This document shows positions 1-9,244 of a stretch of 64,000 nucleotides of DNA, piece by piece. The DNA comes from Prostheceraeus crozeri. Taxonomy: Eukaryota; Platyhelminthes; Polycladida; Euryleptidae. The notes below the pieces were generated by a model. That model did not search any database, was not told where the DNA came from, and worked only from the letters and a program-made list of their open reading frames with translations. Both the position numbers and the translations under genes were made by a program. The stretch lies in assembly GCA_907163375.1 (NCBI GenBank), contig CAJQUW010013629.1, positions 1 through 64,000 of the forward strand, in the 5' to 3' direction. The number at the start of each line of letters is the position of its first letter. The first letter of the stretch is position 1.

Positions 1-14
1 TAGAGAGGGAGATC

Positions 15-461
15 TGCAGTTAATTTTTGTTATTATTGTTCAATCTGACTCCAAAGGAGAAACACAAGTCACCACAATGTAATTCTTCTTTATTCATGTT
101 AACACCAAGTTCGCATCACGTCCGACATCTTTAGACAATCGACATTAGGTGGTTAGTTATTTAACTAAGGCGCGCGCAGCATGGCCGCCGACGTTCTAGA
201 CAAATTCAGATAATAAAACGTTTTAAACAAGAACACATGGGCACGCTGAGAAAGATAACAATACATGAATAGTGTTTAATACGATGAGGTGATGATGATT
301 TAACTACTATTACAATTATACAGATAGAAGATGATACTTAATAACAGAAAGAAGTAGCTAACACATAAGTAGCACTATTATCAAGAGATAGAGATAAAAC
401 GTTTGTTAGATTCACAGTAATACACTTATCGTAAAATTCAGTTAAAGTTGAATATCCTACA
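15..461 (-). mobile_element. Solo LTR of the Ty3/gypsy family seen complete at 35-39.8 kb
   Basis: Reverse complement of the 3' LTR at 39368-39809, aligned along its whole length. It begins TGTAGGATATTC and ends in TGCA on the minus strand. The 4-bp GATC lies on both sides (11-14 and 462-465), the short target duplication expected for an LTR element. No internal gypsy sequence accompanies it, so it is a solo LTR, the usual product of recombination between two LTRs. It sits inside the reverse-transcriptase frame of a LINE. Fossil. Confidence 0.9.
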
Positions 462-465
462 GATC

Positions 466-1270
466 CTCTGTCCGATAATCTTAGAGGGCTGGCGTTCAAC
501 CGCCGCTGTCTTCTGCATAAGGCACTGCGGAATGTTTGCAAGAACAGGGCAGCGATAAAGGAACAGAGTTCGAATAAAGGCGAAATAGGCCCTGGGCATA
601 ACAGAGGGAGGCTACGCACGTTTCAAGCTCCACAGGATAAAGAGCTCTCGAAACCCAAACAGCCCAAAGAGCTCCGGAGCTTTGGGATGCTTTGGAAACG
701 ATGATGTGAATGTGAATATTCCATTTAAGGTCATTGGAAAAATGAACACCAAGTAGCTTTAGGGATGAGGAAGTTAGAACAATCGGTGGAATCGGAAACT
801 CGTTTCAAGTGACGCCATTCACTACAGAACATTTTTCAAAATTCACCGGGAGACCTATATGGAAGCTGACCGTGACAAAACATTGTTGAACTCATCTTGA
901 AGGCAGTCGTCTCCGATGACCTGAGAAGATATATCAAGGTGAGATCGTCCGCATACATTATGACCGATTAATTCAAGGAGATCACAGAGAAGTCCTTTAG
1001 GACCGTAGAAAACATCGAGGGAACAATCATATTGCCCTGAGGAACTCCATGAGTAGCAGAGTATGCATCCGAGACAGAGTTCCCTACCGAAGCGAACAAT
1101 TCTCGCTGCGAAAGAAAATCTTGTATCCAAGAAACAACAGGAAACAACAGGAGGTCAGTGGGAATATGACAGAAAATGCAGAGTATATTGTAGTGGATTG
1201 TAACGGAAGTTCTGGTAGAACATAAATTCCAAATTGATAGGAGAGCATCAAATTGAATTAAAATGAAATC
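466..1270 (-). pseudogene. LINE (non-LTR retrotransposon) reverse-transcriptase remnant, antisense
   Basis: Minus-strand translation in shifting frames shows the end of a non-LTR reverse transcriptase. Near 1040 is GVPQG, followed by the catalytic box MYADDLTLIYLL near 938-967. After that come the thumb and C-terminal part, with a PSKIIGQRI segment beside the LTR. It aligns with the LINE at 40.4-41.1 kb (RRVYRIIGLS) and with the LINE end at 39.8-40.2 kb, so all three belong to one family. It carries several stops and frame changes and has no 5' part. The frame is interrupted by the solo LTR and would resume in bases 1-14. Family level (CR1/Jockey-like) is inferred from motif spacing and from the tails of the related copies. 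Confidence 0.8.
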
Positions 1271-1605
1271 ATTGAATTTTTCATTTTCTCTTTTGCTGCT
1301 AAAATCAGGATTTTCTTCAATTTCCCGCTTACAGAGCTTCCCGTTAATTATTTCCCATCTTGTTTCTTGCTCTAGCTCTTTTATTACGAATTCATTTAAG
1401 AATTAAGCGGAAATATCTGTACAACTGTAATGGAAGACTTGTCTTGACTTGAATGCATTCACCGAAATAAGTGAATTGCCCAGCCATATATGGCAGAACC
1501 GAATTAACGGATTTTGCTACAGTTACAATTAAGGAAAATGTACCCGAATCGTGTCCCCTAATCGTTGATATTATCATGAAATGGGCATGTACATGTATTT
1601 AAGTG
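1271..1605. other. No gene recognised
   Basis: AT-rich sequence between the LINE remnant and a short dispersed repeat. Only short chance frames are open, without splice signals or recognisable motifs. Confidence 0.5.
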
Positions 1606-1692
1606 AAAGAATGCTGAAGTAAGAGCTGATACACAATGCACATTGCTAGTCAAACATACACTGCAAGGCCTCCATAGGGAAAATGTTGCCAA
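1606..1692 (+). repeat. Dispersed repeat, partner at 31508-31600
   Basis: About 85 bases running from AATGCTGAAGTAAGAGCTGA to the motif GGCCTCCATAGGGAAAATG match the reverse complement of the sequence just left of the Tc1 copy. Differences are scattered. It is probably a fragment of an uncharacterised interspersed repeat. Confidence 0.7.
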
Positions 1693-3197
1693 GGTAGGCC
1701 AACTTTAACTATTCACATAAACATGTGCATGCTTATTTCAATAGTTCGATCTTTCTAATTTGCTGACGTAGACTATGCCGTAGTAAAAGAATATGAGGAA
1801 ATGACAAGATGGTGATAAAATATTTACGGGAACCCTGAAAGGCAATCATTCAACTGCACAATATCCTTCATCCTTATTTGATGACAGTAATCGACAATAT
1901 TCAAGCACGTATTTTTTATTTGAAATTCTCCTTTTTCATTCACTATCTCATTCAAAAAACTGGAAGTCTTAAGTTAACTGCAAAGGAATTCAATGATTCC
2001 TACATTTCTAGGAAGATCTCTTCGTGGGCAATTTCATATAGTAACGGACGTTCGTTCGCAAGACGTTTTATGGCTTTCTGAGCAGTTTAAAGAATCCTAG
2101 ATCTCCTGGATTTCGCAAATATATATGTGTTTATGCACTAGGTGACATTGCCTAGTGTAATGCACGCGTAGTTACAGAACACCCCAAACATCCGTGGTTA
2201 AGGACATTCTATTCTTCTACGCGCGTACATACGCGCTGCACTAAGAGTCAGAATTCACTTGATCTGATGCTGTTAAAACATGGGAAATGTTAATGAATAC
2301 GCGCGGGCGAGCGTTTATAGTTTGCGCGTCGTTTACGGTTGTCTGCGTTGCCGCTTGAACCACGGATGAACCGCTAACCATGTTCTGTCTATTTATTCAT
2401 CTCATAGAAAAATTAGGCCGAAATTCGTTCTATATGAGAGCCCAAAAAGTAGTCGTAACGGACGCTCGCGGAGAAAATCTTATTTTGACTTTAAAATTTT
2501 AACTTCAAAACTCTGCGAATTGACAAGGAGTTTCACTTTCAAGTGATATCTTCCTAAAACTAAGGCTAGAAATTTTAGAAAAATAATATCTGCTAAGGAC
2601 ATAATGGTTCTGGCTTCATTTTACAATAGCATTTTCAACGTTACAGACGCTCGCGTAACGGACGCTCGAACTGTCCACTTCTCTATTCTCTAGTTTATGC
2701 TTGTAAATCAATCTTATGCTCATTTCTTCCGAAGATTGTTAGTGCATTAATGATGCAGCCATGCTTTTATCAGTCAGGTTCCCATCAAGTCTTTTCCGGA
2801 CTTAATAAGAAACTTAATTAAGTTCATCTTATCGCAAATGTATGCTTCGGTTCATCAATAAATAGAATGTCTTATCTGTCACATGTCACAGATTTGGCAC
2901 ATGCGTCAGATTGTGTCACATATCGGTTGTATTTCACATGTAGGTTACAGATTCTTTCACATGCGGAATTTTCAGGTTTTGAAGCTTTGCGGTGTTTAGC
3001 CTAGTCATACATTGGTGAGCTGATAAACACTTTTGGACAAATGTTTCATTGTTTATTCATAAGATCAAAATATTGGGAAGATTCGTGCAATTTTCATTTA
3101 GCAGATTCCATGCTGCATATGTGCATCATGGAATACATGTACATGTCTTATGACATCATTGATTGTTTCAATGTCGTTTTGTTTTTGCTATGGAATG
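1693..3197. other. Non-coding stretch with short repeats
   Basis: No frame worth calling. It holds the 14-bp repeat cluster listed separately. It also holds a short run near 2880-2970 in which the word CACATG recurs four or more times at irregular spacing (TCACATGTCACAG, GGCACATGCG, TTTCACATG). Confidence 0.5.
2041..2668 (+). repeat. Cluster of GTAACGGACGCTCG repeats
   Basis: The 14-mer GTAACGGACGCTCG occurs at 2455-2468 and 2655-2668, with one-base to two-base variants at 2041-2054 and 2640-2653, all in the same orientation. Two copies sit side by side at the right end. The arrangement resembles the subterminal repeats of a DNA transposon, but no terminal inverted repeat or transposase was found here. 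Confidence 0.6.
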
Positions 3198-3203
3198 GAT
3201 CTC

Positions 3204-4155
3204 AGTAGTGATCGCCTGACAGCAACGATGAGTCATCATGCTGACTCAGCCGCCCCCCCCCTCTGGAGAGAGGAAGGAGTTGGCCAAGGATGTGCTGGGA
3301 GGAATGGGTCCGAGAGGAGGAAACCGTTCCCTCCTCACCCCTCTCGAAGGAAGAAAGGAGGAACTCTCCTGTGACGGTAGGAATCTCCGAAAAACGCCAG
3401 GGTTAGAAAAGGTGGGTTTTTGACGTTTTGGGATGAGAAAGGCCGTATTTCGGGCAGAAGGAGTGCTCGGATGAGCAAACGGAGGGCAGATTCGGATTGT
3501 ACGTGAAATTTTGGGTTAGGGAGGTTGTTTCCAGCTCAATCGGAGAGAAAAAGTGCTGACCCCCCCCCCTCTGGACAAGACTTCCAACTTTGGTTCTAGG
3601 AATGGTAGAGAGTCGTGCAATAGCGCGTTTGAAAGCTAAGAGTGAGAAAAATGCAGTGAAAAGCATCATATGTCCAGGTTTTCCTGGGTTTAGTGTGGAA
3701 AGTGGCTGGAAAATGGCAGGAATCTCCGAAAAACGCTAGAGTTAGAAAAAAAGTGGGTTTTGCACGTTTTGGGGTGAGAAAGGCCGTATTTCGGCATGAA
3801 GGAGTGCTCGGATGGACAAACGGAGGGTAGATTGGGACTCTACGTGCAATTCTGCATCATTATGGTGATTTCCAGCTCAATCGGAGAGAAAAAGGACTAA
3901 CCCCCTCCTCGGCAGCGTTTCTTCCAACTTTGGTTCTAGAGATGGTAGAAAGTCATGCAATAGCGCGTTTGAAAGCTAAGAGTGAGAAAAATTCAGTGGA
4001 CGAAACGGCGTGTCTCTACGTTCGTTCGTTGAGGTGTGAGAGTGTTTTTAATGTTTTTGATCATCACCGAAAAACGACAGTTAGAATTTTTACGAAAATG
4101 GATCTAGCGGGTGAACAAAGCCTCGGATGAGAAAACTGAGACCAGATTTGGAATC
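3204..4155 (+). repeat. Left terminal inverted repeat of the Polinton
   Basis: Matches the reverse complement of 23716-24261. Landmarks shared by both ends are AGTAGTGA at the tip, ATGCTGACTCAGCC near 3240, AGCTCAATCGGAGAGAAAA, and CTAGCGGGTGA near the inner edge. It is longer than the right copy because an internal segment is duplicated in tandem with a period of about 339 bases. Confidence 0.85.
3381..4000 (+). repeat. Two tandem copies of a segment within the left terminal repeat
   Basis: The block starting GAATCTCCGAAAAACGC occurs at 3381 and again at 3720. Both copies contain GAGAAAGGCCGTATTTCGG, AGCTCAATCGGAGAGAAAA, a poly-C/T run, and AATAGCGCGTTTGAAAGC. The right terminal repeat has only one copy. 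Confidence 0.85.
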
Positions 4156-5121
4156 AACGTGCAATTCTGCCTCTAGAGAGTGAGTTTCAAGTGAATCGCA
4201 GCGAAAATGTCGAAAAATTTTCTTCAGACTGGGTCTCAACACGGGATTTTTTCGTGAAAATGTTAAATTGTGGCCTACTTTGTTGACGACTCACTCAGGA
4301 ATGGAAGTGAATGAAGAGTTCGGGTTTCTTTTAGGGGCAAGACCGCACTTTGTTCTCTAGGATCCTATCTTTTCAGATGTCTGGAAGGTTTCGTTTCCAA
4401 ATGAGAGCATGTTTAAAATCGACTTTTTGCGCATTTTCCAAGATTTTGGATACCTTGAAAAAACGACAAGAGTTTTTTCAACTCGGCTTCTGGTAATCGT
4501 AGAGAGTCGGCTTAAATGAAAGGTGAGAGCGAGAAAACGTGACTGTCAAAATTTGAAGTCAATCGGAGCACTAGAACCGGAGATAGAAGTGTTTAAAAGT
4601 TTTGGATGATTGAGATTACGTCATCAGCTGATCGCCACAAACTATATAAGCTGGGAATCGACAGAGACTTTTCATTAAGACGAGAGAGATTGTCAAAGGT
4701 AGGTCGTGTTTCTGAAGCTCTGATGATAGCATCGGACATTCCAAATTTCGAACTTCCGTAGGACACCGACTTAGAAAATTTCATCGATGATATCAGCTAA
4801 GGCGTCAGACTTAAAGGTTAGCCAGGAGATGGCCTTAGTCTCCAGGCCATAAAAGACTCCAAACCTTTAAAGGCTTGTAACTCTGCTTCTACAAGTCCTT
4901 TTGACTAGATTCAAAAAAGATTCGATCGTTATTGATCAGAACTATATTGGCAGACTACTTAAAAAATTTCATAAGTAGTGATAAAAAGTTGAAAATTTTA
5001 AATTCACTAGTTTTGGAGGTTTTCTTGGGTTTTCGACCCTGCTGAAGTCAACTAGAGGATTTGTCATAATGTCTGAGCCAGTTTTTACATGATACAAGCG
5101 GCTTTTCACTGAAAGCAAGCA
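4156..5121. other. Left subterminal region of the Polinton, no gene recognised
   Basis: Lies between the terminal repeat and the first copied module. It contains only short chance frames. Dispersed phrases such as AATCGGAGCACTAGAACCGG recall the terminal repeat and suggest further decayed repeat units. Confidence 0.45.
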
Positions 5122-5385
5122 TGGCACGGAGGGTTTTGCTGTAATATTTCAATGACAGGGTGTTCCTTCGGGACGGCGGATGATGCCGTAGTGATAAGTG
5201 TGGCAAGCGAGTGTGTCATATTTTAGACCGAAGCCTCTGGGGCAACTCATGTTGGGCATTTGACACAGTTCTCAACGTAGCACTTTGAACGCCAATCGGT
5301 TGAGTCTTATCTATCTTGTCATGGGTGGCTACTAAACATCTTCATTGCAAAACGCTTCTGAATCACGGCTTGCTATCAAGCTGAT
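5122..5385 (-). repeat. Module copy 1 of 3 (decayed minus-strand frame)
   Basis: Related along its length to 7501-7742, and in its core to 8889-9050. Shared blocks are GTTCCTTCGGGACGGCGG, GCCGTAGTGATAAGTGT, and CACTTTGAACGCCAATCGGT. The minus strand of copy 2 is an open frame of 81 codons and the copies share peptide phrases such as QPIGVQSATL. Copy 1 is therefore best read as a decayed paralogous gene of the Polinton rather than a functional RNA. Confidence 0.55.
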
Positions 5386-5876
5386 CAAAGCAACGACTTG
5401 GGATGTTTCCTCTTGTAAACAACTCCACCGGTTTTAATTTCAAAATCAGGACCCGGATACCAACACAGTGACATGACGCACGCTCTGTCCGCCCGAGGTT
5501 GGATTTGTGGGTCGAGGCCTTGGAGCTGGGATAAGATCCCCTCTGAGTAATGCCTGTAACGGATTCAAGAGCTTAACACCTAAAGGGTTGCGGGCTTGCT
5601 ATCAGGCCTTTGTGAAATGTCGTCTAGCCTCAGTAACTCAGGGTTGGCAACGTTATCATATAATCGTTTATCATTGCAACTTGGTAAAAATGAGAGGGTT
5701 ACTGCAGGCATTGACGTCAATCCTTTTCACGTCATAGGGTAACCAGTCTTTGTGTTGGGAGTTGGTCACTGAAAGCATGGTGACTGCTGATGCCCATAGT
5801 TGGTAAAACCGCTGTTGTCATGTCAAACGCATGGCCAAATAAGGAAGGTCTAAATCATGGCTTTGTGCTCACTGGA

Positions 5877-5884
5877 TATATAAA
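5877..5884 (+). promoter_or_regulatory. TATA box of the zinc-binding/coiled-coil gene
   Basis: TATATAAA lies about 50 bases upstream of a GT donor (GGTGAGT near 5934) that pairs with a pyrimidine-rich acceptor ending TTGCAG at 6046. The acceptor sits directly before the ATG of the next gene. This gives a short untranslated first exon and an intron of about 110 bases. Confidence 0.6.
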
Positions 5885-6046
5885 CCGCGTCTTTTCTCTA
5901 GTCTTCACTCCTGTTTCAAGTTGCGAGACGAACGGTGAGTGCTCTGATAACGTTTGCTATTAAACGTTGCAAGTTAGGTTTCTCGAATTTTACATGAAGG
6001 TTATTATTATTTTCTCAATCTCACAAACCACTCTATCTCCTTGCAG

Positions 6047-7320
6047 ATGACCGACATCACCATTTTCAAGACAAGCCAGTGCAGTTGTGGTAAAATCTTG
6101 CGCTCACACAATATGCATGCGCATAGAGAGAAATTTTTTGGTGATGACAATCACCACTTAGGCAAGGTGTTTATTATTTGCTATCGCTGTCGCATGATAA
6201 AAACCAGCGAGAAGAATAGAGAGTGGCTGATGGAGCATAAGGCATGCGTAAATGAGAATAAAGTTGATGAACATGTATTCGCCATGTTTGCAAATGCAAA
6301 GACATCTGCATATGTTTCCATGAACAGTAATGCTCACAAAGATTTGCCTTTGAGTGACGACAAGGAGGCTGATGAAGCGACAAGGGCTGTGGAAAACCTA
6401 CCGAAGGTAGTGAATGAAAACAAAGAAAATAAAAAGAATAGGAAGGAGAATGAGATTCGAAAGGAGGTGTGTAAAAGAGATGAACAAGCAGAAGGGCAAG
6501 TGATGGGCAAACAGTGATGAGGAAAAACATGTAAAAGAATTAGAGCAGCTTAAGGAGGATATAGCCATGACATCAGATGAGGACGATTGCATAGGTTTAG
6601 ATGCCACTCGAAAGCGGAGAGCTCCTTTGACATCAACCAACAAGCGAATCATGACAACCTGCAGTAAACTGAAGCAGCGTCGTTCAAGTAAAAGTGAGGC
6701 CTTGCATCCTTCAAAGGATAGGGCCCTTGAAGAAGCGAAGGGACAGGCGGCATTATATAAGGGTATGTTTGAAGATAGTGAGAAGCAGAATAAATCACTT
6801 CGGGATGAGATGGAACAGCTGTCTCGAACTAGAGAACTAAACATCACCTTGCAGAAAAGCATTGAAAAAGTTACGTGGGAGAAAGATCAAGCAATTGAGG
6901 GGAGAAGGATCAATAAAGTATAGGTTGAGAGGTTGCAGAAAGAGTTGCATCTGGTTATAGAGGATAGAAAGGCAAAGGAAGAGGAAATTAGGAATTTAAA
7001 ATTGAGAGTCAGAAGTTGAGAGGGGAGAAGTCCATGAAGCATGGACGGTATACTTACGAGCTACATGTGCCTACTCGCTCACCTGCTCACATCATTCAAG
7101 CGCCAATTTTGTTTGAGTGCAATCCATCTGCACCTATACGCTGTTATGAGAATCCGAGTAGGGGAATTTTATGTAATCACCTCATTGTAGAAAGTCAAGG
7201 TCCAATAGATGAGATCATACTCAGAGGCAAGCATGAAATAGGTAAGTTATAGGAAATCAAATAACATTATGTTCTCTAATGAATTTTCTTTCTATTTCAG
7301 TTGATATCCCCGACTTGTGA
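6047..7320 (+). pseudogene. Polinton gene A: zinc-binding motif plus coiled coil (fossil)
   Basis: The reading frame opens with ATG immediately after a splice acceptor. Its first 70 residues hold Cys/His pairs resembling two zinc-binding knuckles (CSCGKI..H..H and CYRC..H..C). An acidic linker follows. The middle part (about 6570-7010) is charged, rich in Glu/Lys/Gln and heptad-like (ALYKGMFEDSEKQNKSLRDE), as expected for a coiled coil. The end (about 7020-7240) is a compact domain with PILFECNPSAPIRCYENPSR, followed by a short intron (GTAAGT..TTTCAG) and a six-codon tail. A polyadenylation signal (AATAAA) lies near 7446. I do not recognise the family. A DNA-binding or structural role is only a guess. 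The element copy carries a small number of breaks. Confidence 0.55.
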
Positions 7321-7500
7321 GGAAGCAAGCAGCAGTCCCGAGAACGAACCATCGGTCCTCTTAAGGGACACCATGGGGCAAGACATGATAGCACCTCCTC
7401 GCGGTTTGCTCTGGACAGGCTTCGGTCTGACTGAATCTATCATATAAATAAAAATAGAATCATAAAGTTGCATCTGCTATCAGTCAAATTTAACGTTCAA

Positions 7501-7742
7501 TGGCACGGAGAACTTCGGTATAATTCTTCCTGTTGGTGGGCGATCTCTCTTAAGACAGCGGATGATATCGTAGTGATGAGTGTTACAAGGGCTTGAGACT
7601 TACCGCAATCCGACTTTCCAACGGTCGTTGTGGTCTCTTCGCTCAATGTTGCACTTTGAACTCCAATCGGTTGAATCTTAGCCATCTGCCACAGGTTACT
7701 TTTTAAATTCTCCATTGCATACGTTATCTGAGAATGAACCAT
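7501..7742 (-). pseudogene. Module copy 2 of 3, 81-codon minus-strand frame
   Basis: The longest open version of the thrice-repeated module. It begins MVHSQITYAMENL and contains IQPIGVQSATL and TTTTVGKSDCGKSQAL. It has no recognised domain, and the glycine/lysine pattern is not a convincing P-loop. It points toward gene A with its end close to that gene's polyadenylation signal, so the two would be convergent. The nearest relatives I can see are the two other copies inside this element. Confidence 0.4.
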
Positions 7743-8139
7743 GAGTTCTTTTAAGAACTGTCTCTATCACTGAGGCTAAATGATGAAGGGATGAAACGGG
7801 AGGCCACCCTTGCACCACATGCAACACATCGCAGACTTCTCTCTTCGGTAGTGAACAACCTCTGAATGCATAAGTTACTTTACTGTATCGCAGTCGATTG
7901 CTATACAAGTATTGAAGAAAACGTCAGTTGGTAAAATCAGCAGAAAAAACATAGGGAGACATATGATGTTCCAAATATACTTATTTCGAAGATTGAACTC
8001 AACATGATAAACCAGTGATGAATAATGCTACCACGAAGTGTAACAAGTCTACCGTTTATGGAAATCAACTACATGGTATCAGTAGAGGCTAGTTACCTCT
8101 AAAGCATAGTTAGCAAAAAGTCGTCATGAAAAAAATACT

Positions 8140-8592
8140 TTATTTGGTCTCTGATTTAACATCATTGAAATCCGTTTTACTAATAGCAATGACAATATGG
8201 TTTATTTTATTCAGAAGCAAATGATCGCCGTAACCATGAAAGTTGTCCATCCGAGAAATAATCTTCCGTAGATGTCGTGTATAAAACTCAGAAGCATCAG
8301 TAACATATTCTAGTCCGTAGGAACGAAATTGAAAGTCAACACTTTCCGCTTCTTCACCTTGTGGAAAATGAATGTAATTGACATTTGCAATTAAGTGAGC
8401 CTTCATAAGACTGTCTTTGAAATAAGATATCAACTCCGTGAATATTTCTTGTGTATAGTCTAAGTATGCTTCCAATTCTGTCTCCTCTCTTTGAAACTCA
8501 AGGATGTAATCTTGTTTTAAGCCTCCGAAGCTCACTTGATGAAAACGAATCGTGCAATCATCATGTTTCAATGTATTGACATCAGGTGCCAT
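8140..8592 (-). CDS. Free-standing relative of the Polinton PolB N-terminal domain (1)
   Basis: A 150-residue frame that looks whole. It shares a pattern with 23085-23507, with 17541-17915 and with the start of the PolB region near 10.7 kb. The pattern is an opening strand ending in FHQ.x.GGL or similar, then a long acidic helix (REETELEAYLDYTQEIFTEL), then VDFQFRSYGLEYV, then FYTRHLRKIISRMDNFHGYG, and a closing I.HIVIAIS strand. No catalytic motif is visible. Sequence logic suggests a gene family that arose by copying the polymerase-linked domain; its function is unknown (priming, structural or DNA-binding roles are all possible). It is encoded opposite to PolB and divergent from it, with the PolB promoter just to the right. 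Part of a fossil element. Confidence 0.55.
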   Translation of the reverse strand: MAPDVNTLKHDDCTIRFHQVSFGGLKQDYILEFQREETELEAYLDYTQEIFTELISYFKDSLMKAHLIANVNYIHFPQGEEAESVDFQFRSYGLEYVTDASEFYTRHLRKIISRMDNFHGYGDHLLLNKINHIVIAISKTDFNDVKSETK

Positions 8593-8732
8593 GGTTGAGT
8601 CTATTGCTAAACATCATTTTTGCCTAAGACGAATTCAATAACGCATTACAAATATGCGTGCGCACTTCGGGAACTCTAGCTTTTCTGTGATTGGACGAGA
8701 GGTCTCAATCCATTCACCGCTTAGGAAAATCT

Positions 8733-8740
8733 TATAAAAG
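8733..8740 (+). promoter_or_regulatory. TATA box of the PolB transcription unit
   Basis: TATAAAAG lies about 45 bases before a donor (AAGGTGAGT at 8780-8788). The matching acceptor TTTTCAG ends at 9195, and the first ATG in a sensible frame follows at 9245. The layout matches that of gene A: TATA box, short untranslated exon, then an intron. Confidence 0.6.
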
Positions 8741-8888
8741 GCAGTGCATCAGCTCTGCTCTTCACATTTACCTTTCACAAGGTGAGTGTCGGTGAGCTCC
8801 TGCTATCAGGTTGTTTTGACTTGTTATCAAGTTGAATAGTCTCTTGCTATCAAGATATTCACTTCTGCTCATAAGACATATCATCGCT

Positions 8889-9050
8889 GTAATACCTCAT
8901 TTGCTCGAGCGTTCCTTCGGGACGGCGGGTACTGCCGTAGAGGGATTGCGTTGCACGGGTTGTTCGTCGTTTGTTAGACCGAAACCTCTGAGCCGTTGCT
9001 GATGTTGGGCGTTCGACTTCATACTCAACGTGGCGCTTTCTCTCGCCAGG
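8889..9050 (-). repeat. Module copy 3 of 3, within the PolB leader intron
   Basis: Shares GTTCCTTCGGGACGGCGG and GATGTTGGGCGTTCGAC-type blocks with copy 1. On the minus strand both copies can be read as Y.G..RRPEGT. It lies wholly inside the predicted leader intron of the PolB unit. Confidence 0.5.
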
Positions 9051-9244
9051 TCAGAGTACTTCAGCAATTCGACAAAGGTTAGTCTTTATGACATGGAGTA
9101 GAGTGAAATGTAATTAATTAGATGTCACCTCAATGATTGTTCCCATGATAAACGTTGACTGGGCAAATGAAACGATTCTCATCTTTCCTTTTCAGTGATT
9201 GAAGTCTATACCTACCACTGATCATCTGCAATCGACTGTCCGTC

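Noticed and set aside
6174-6862. Long minus-strand frames of 118 and 154 codons opposite gene A
   Set aside because: They mirror the charged coiled-coil region, and their Ser/Phe/Leu-rich composition is what the antisense of Glu/Lys codons gives.
5122-9050. Tetraloop-like hairpins (CTTCGG) in the repeated module as a structured RNA gene
   Set aside because: Copy 2 loses the hairpins but keeps an open frame, so a decayed protein gene explains the three copies better.
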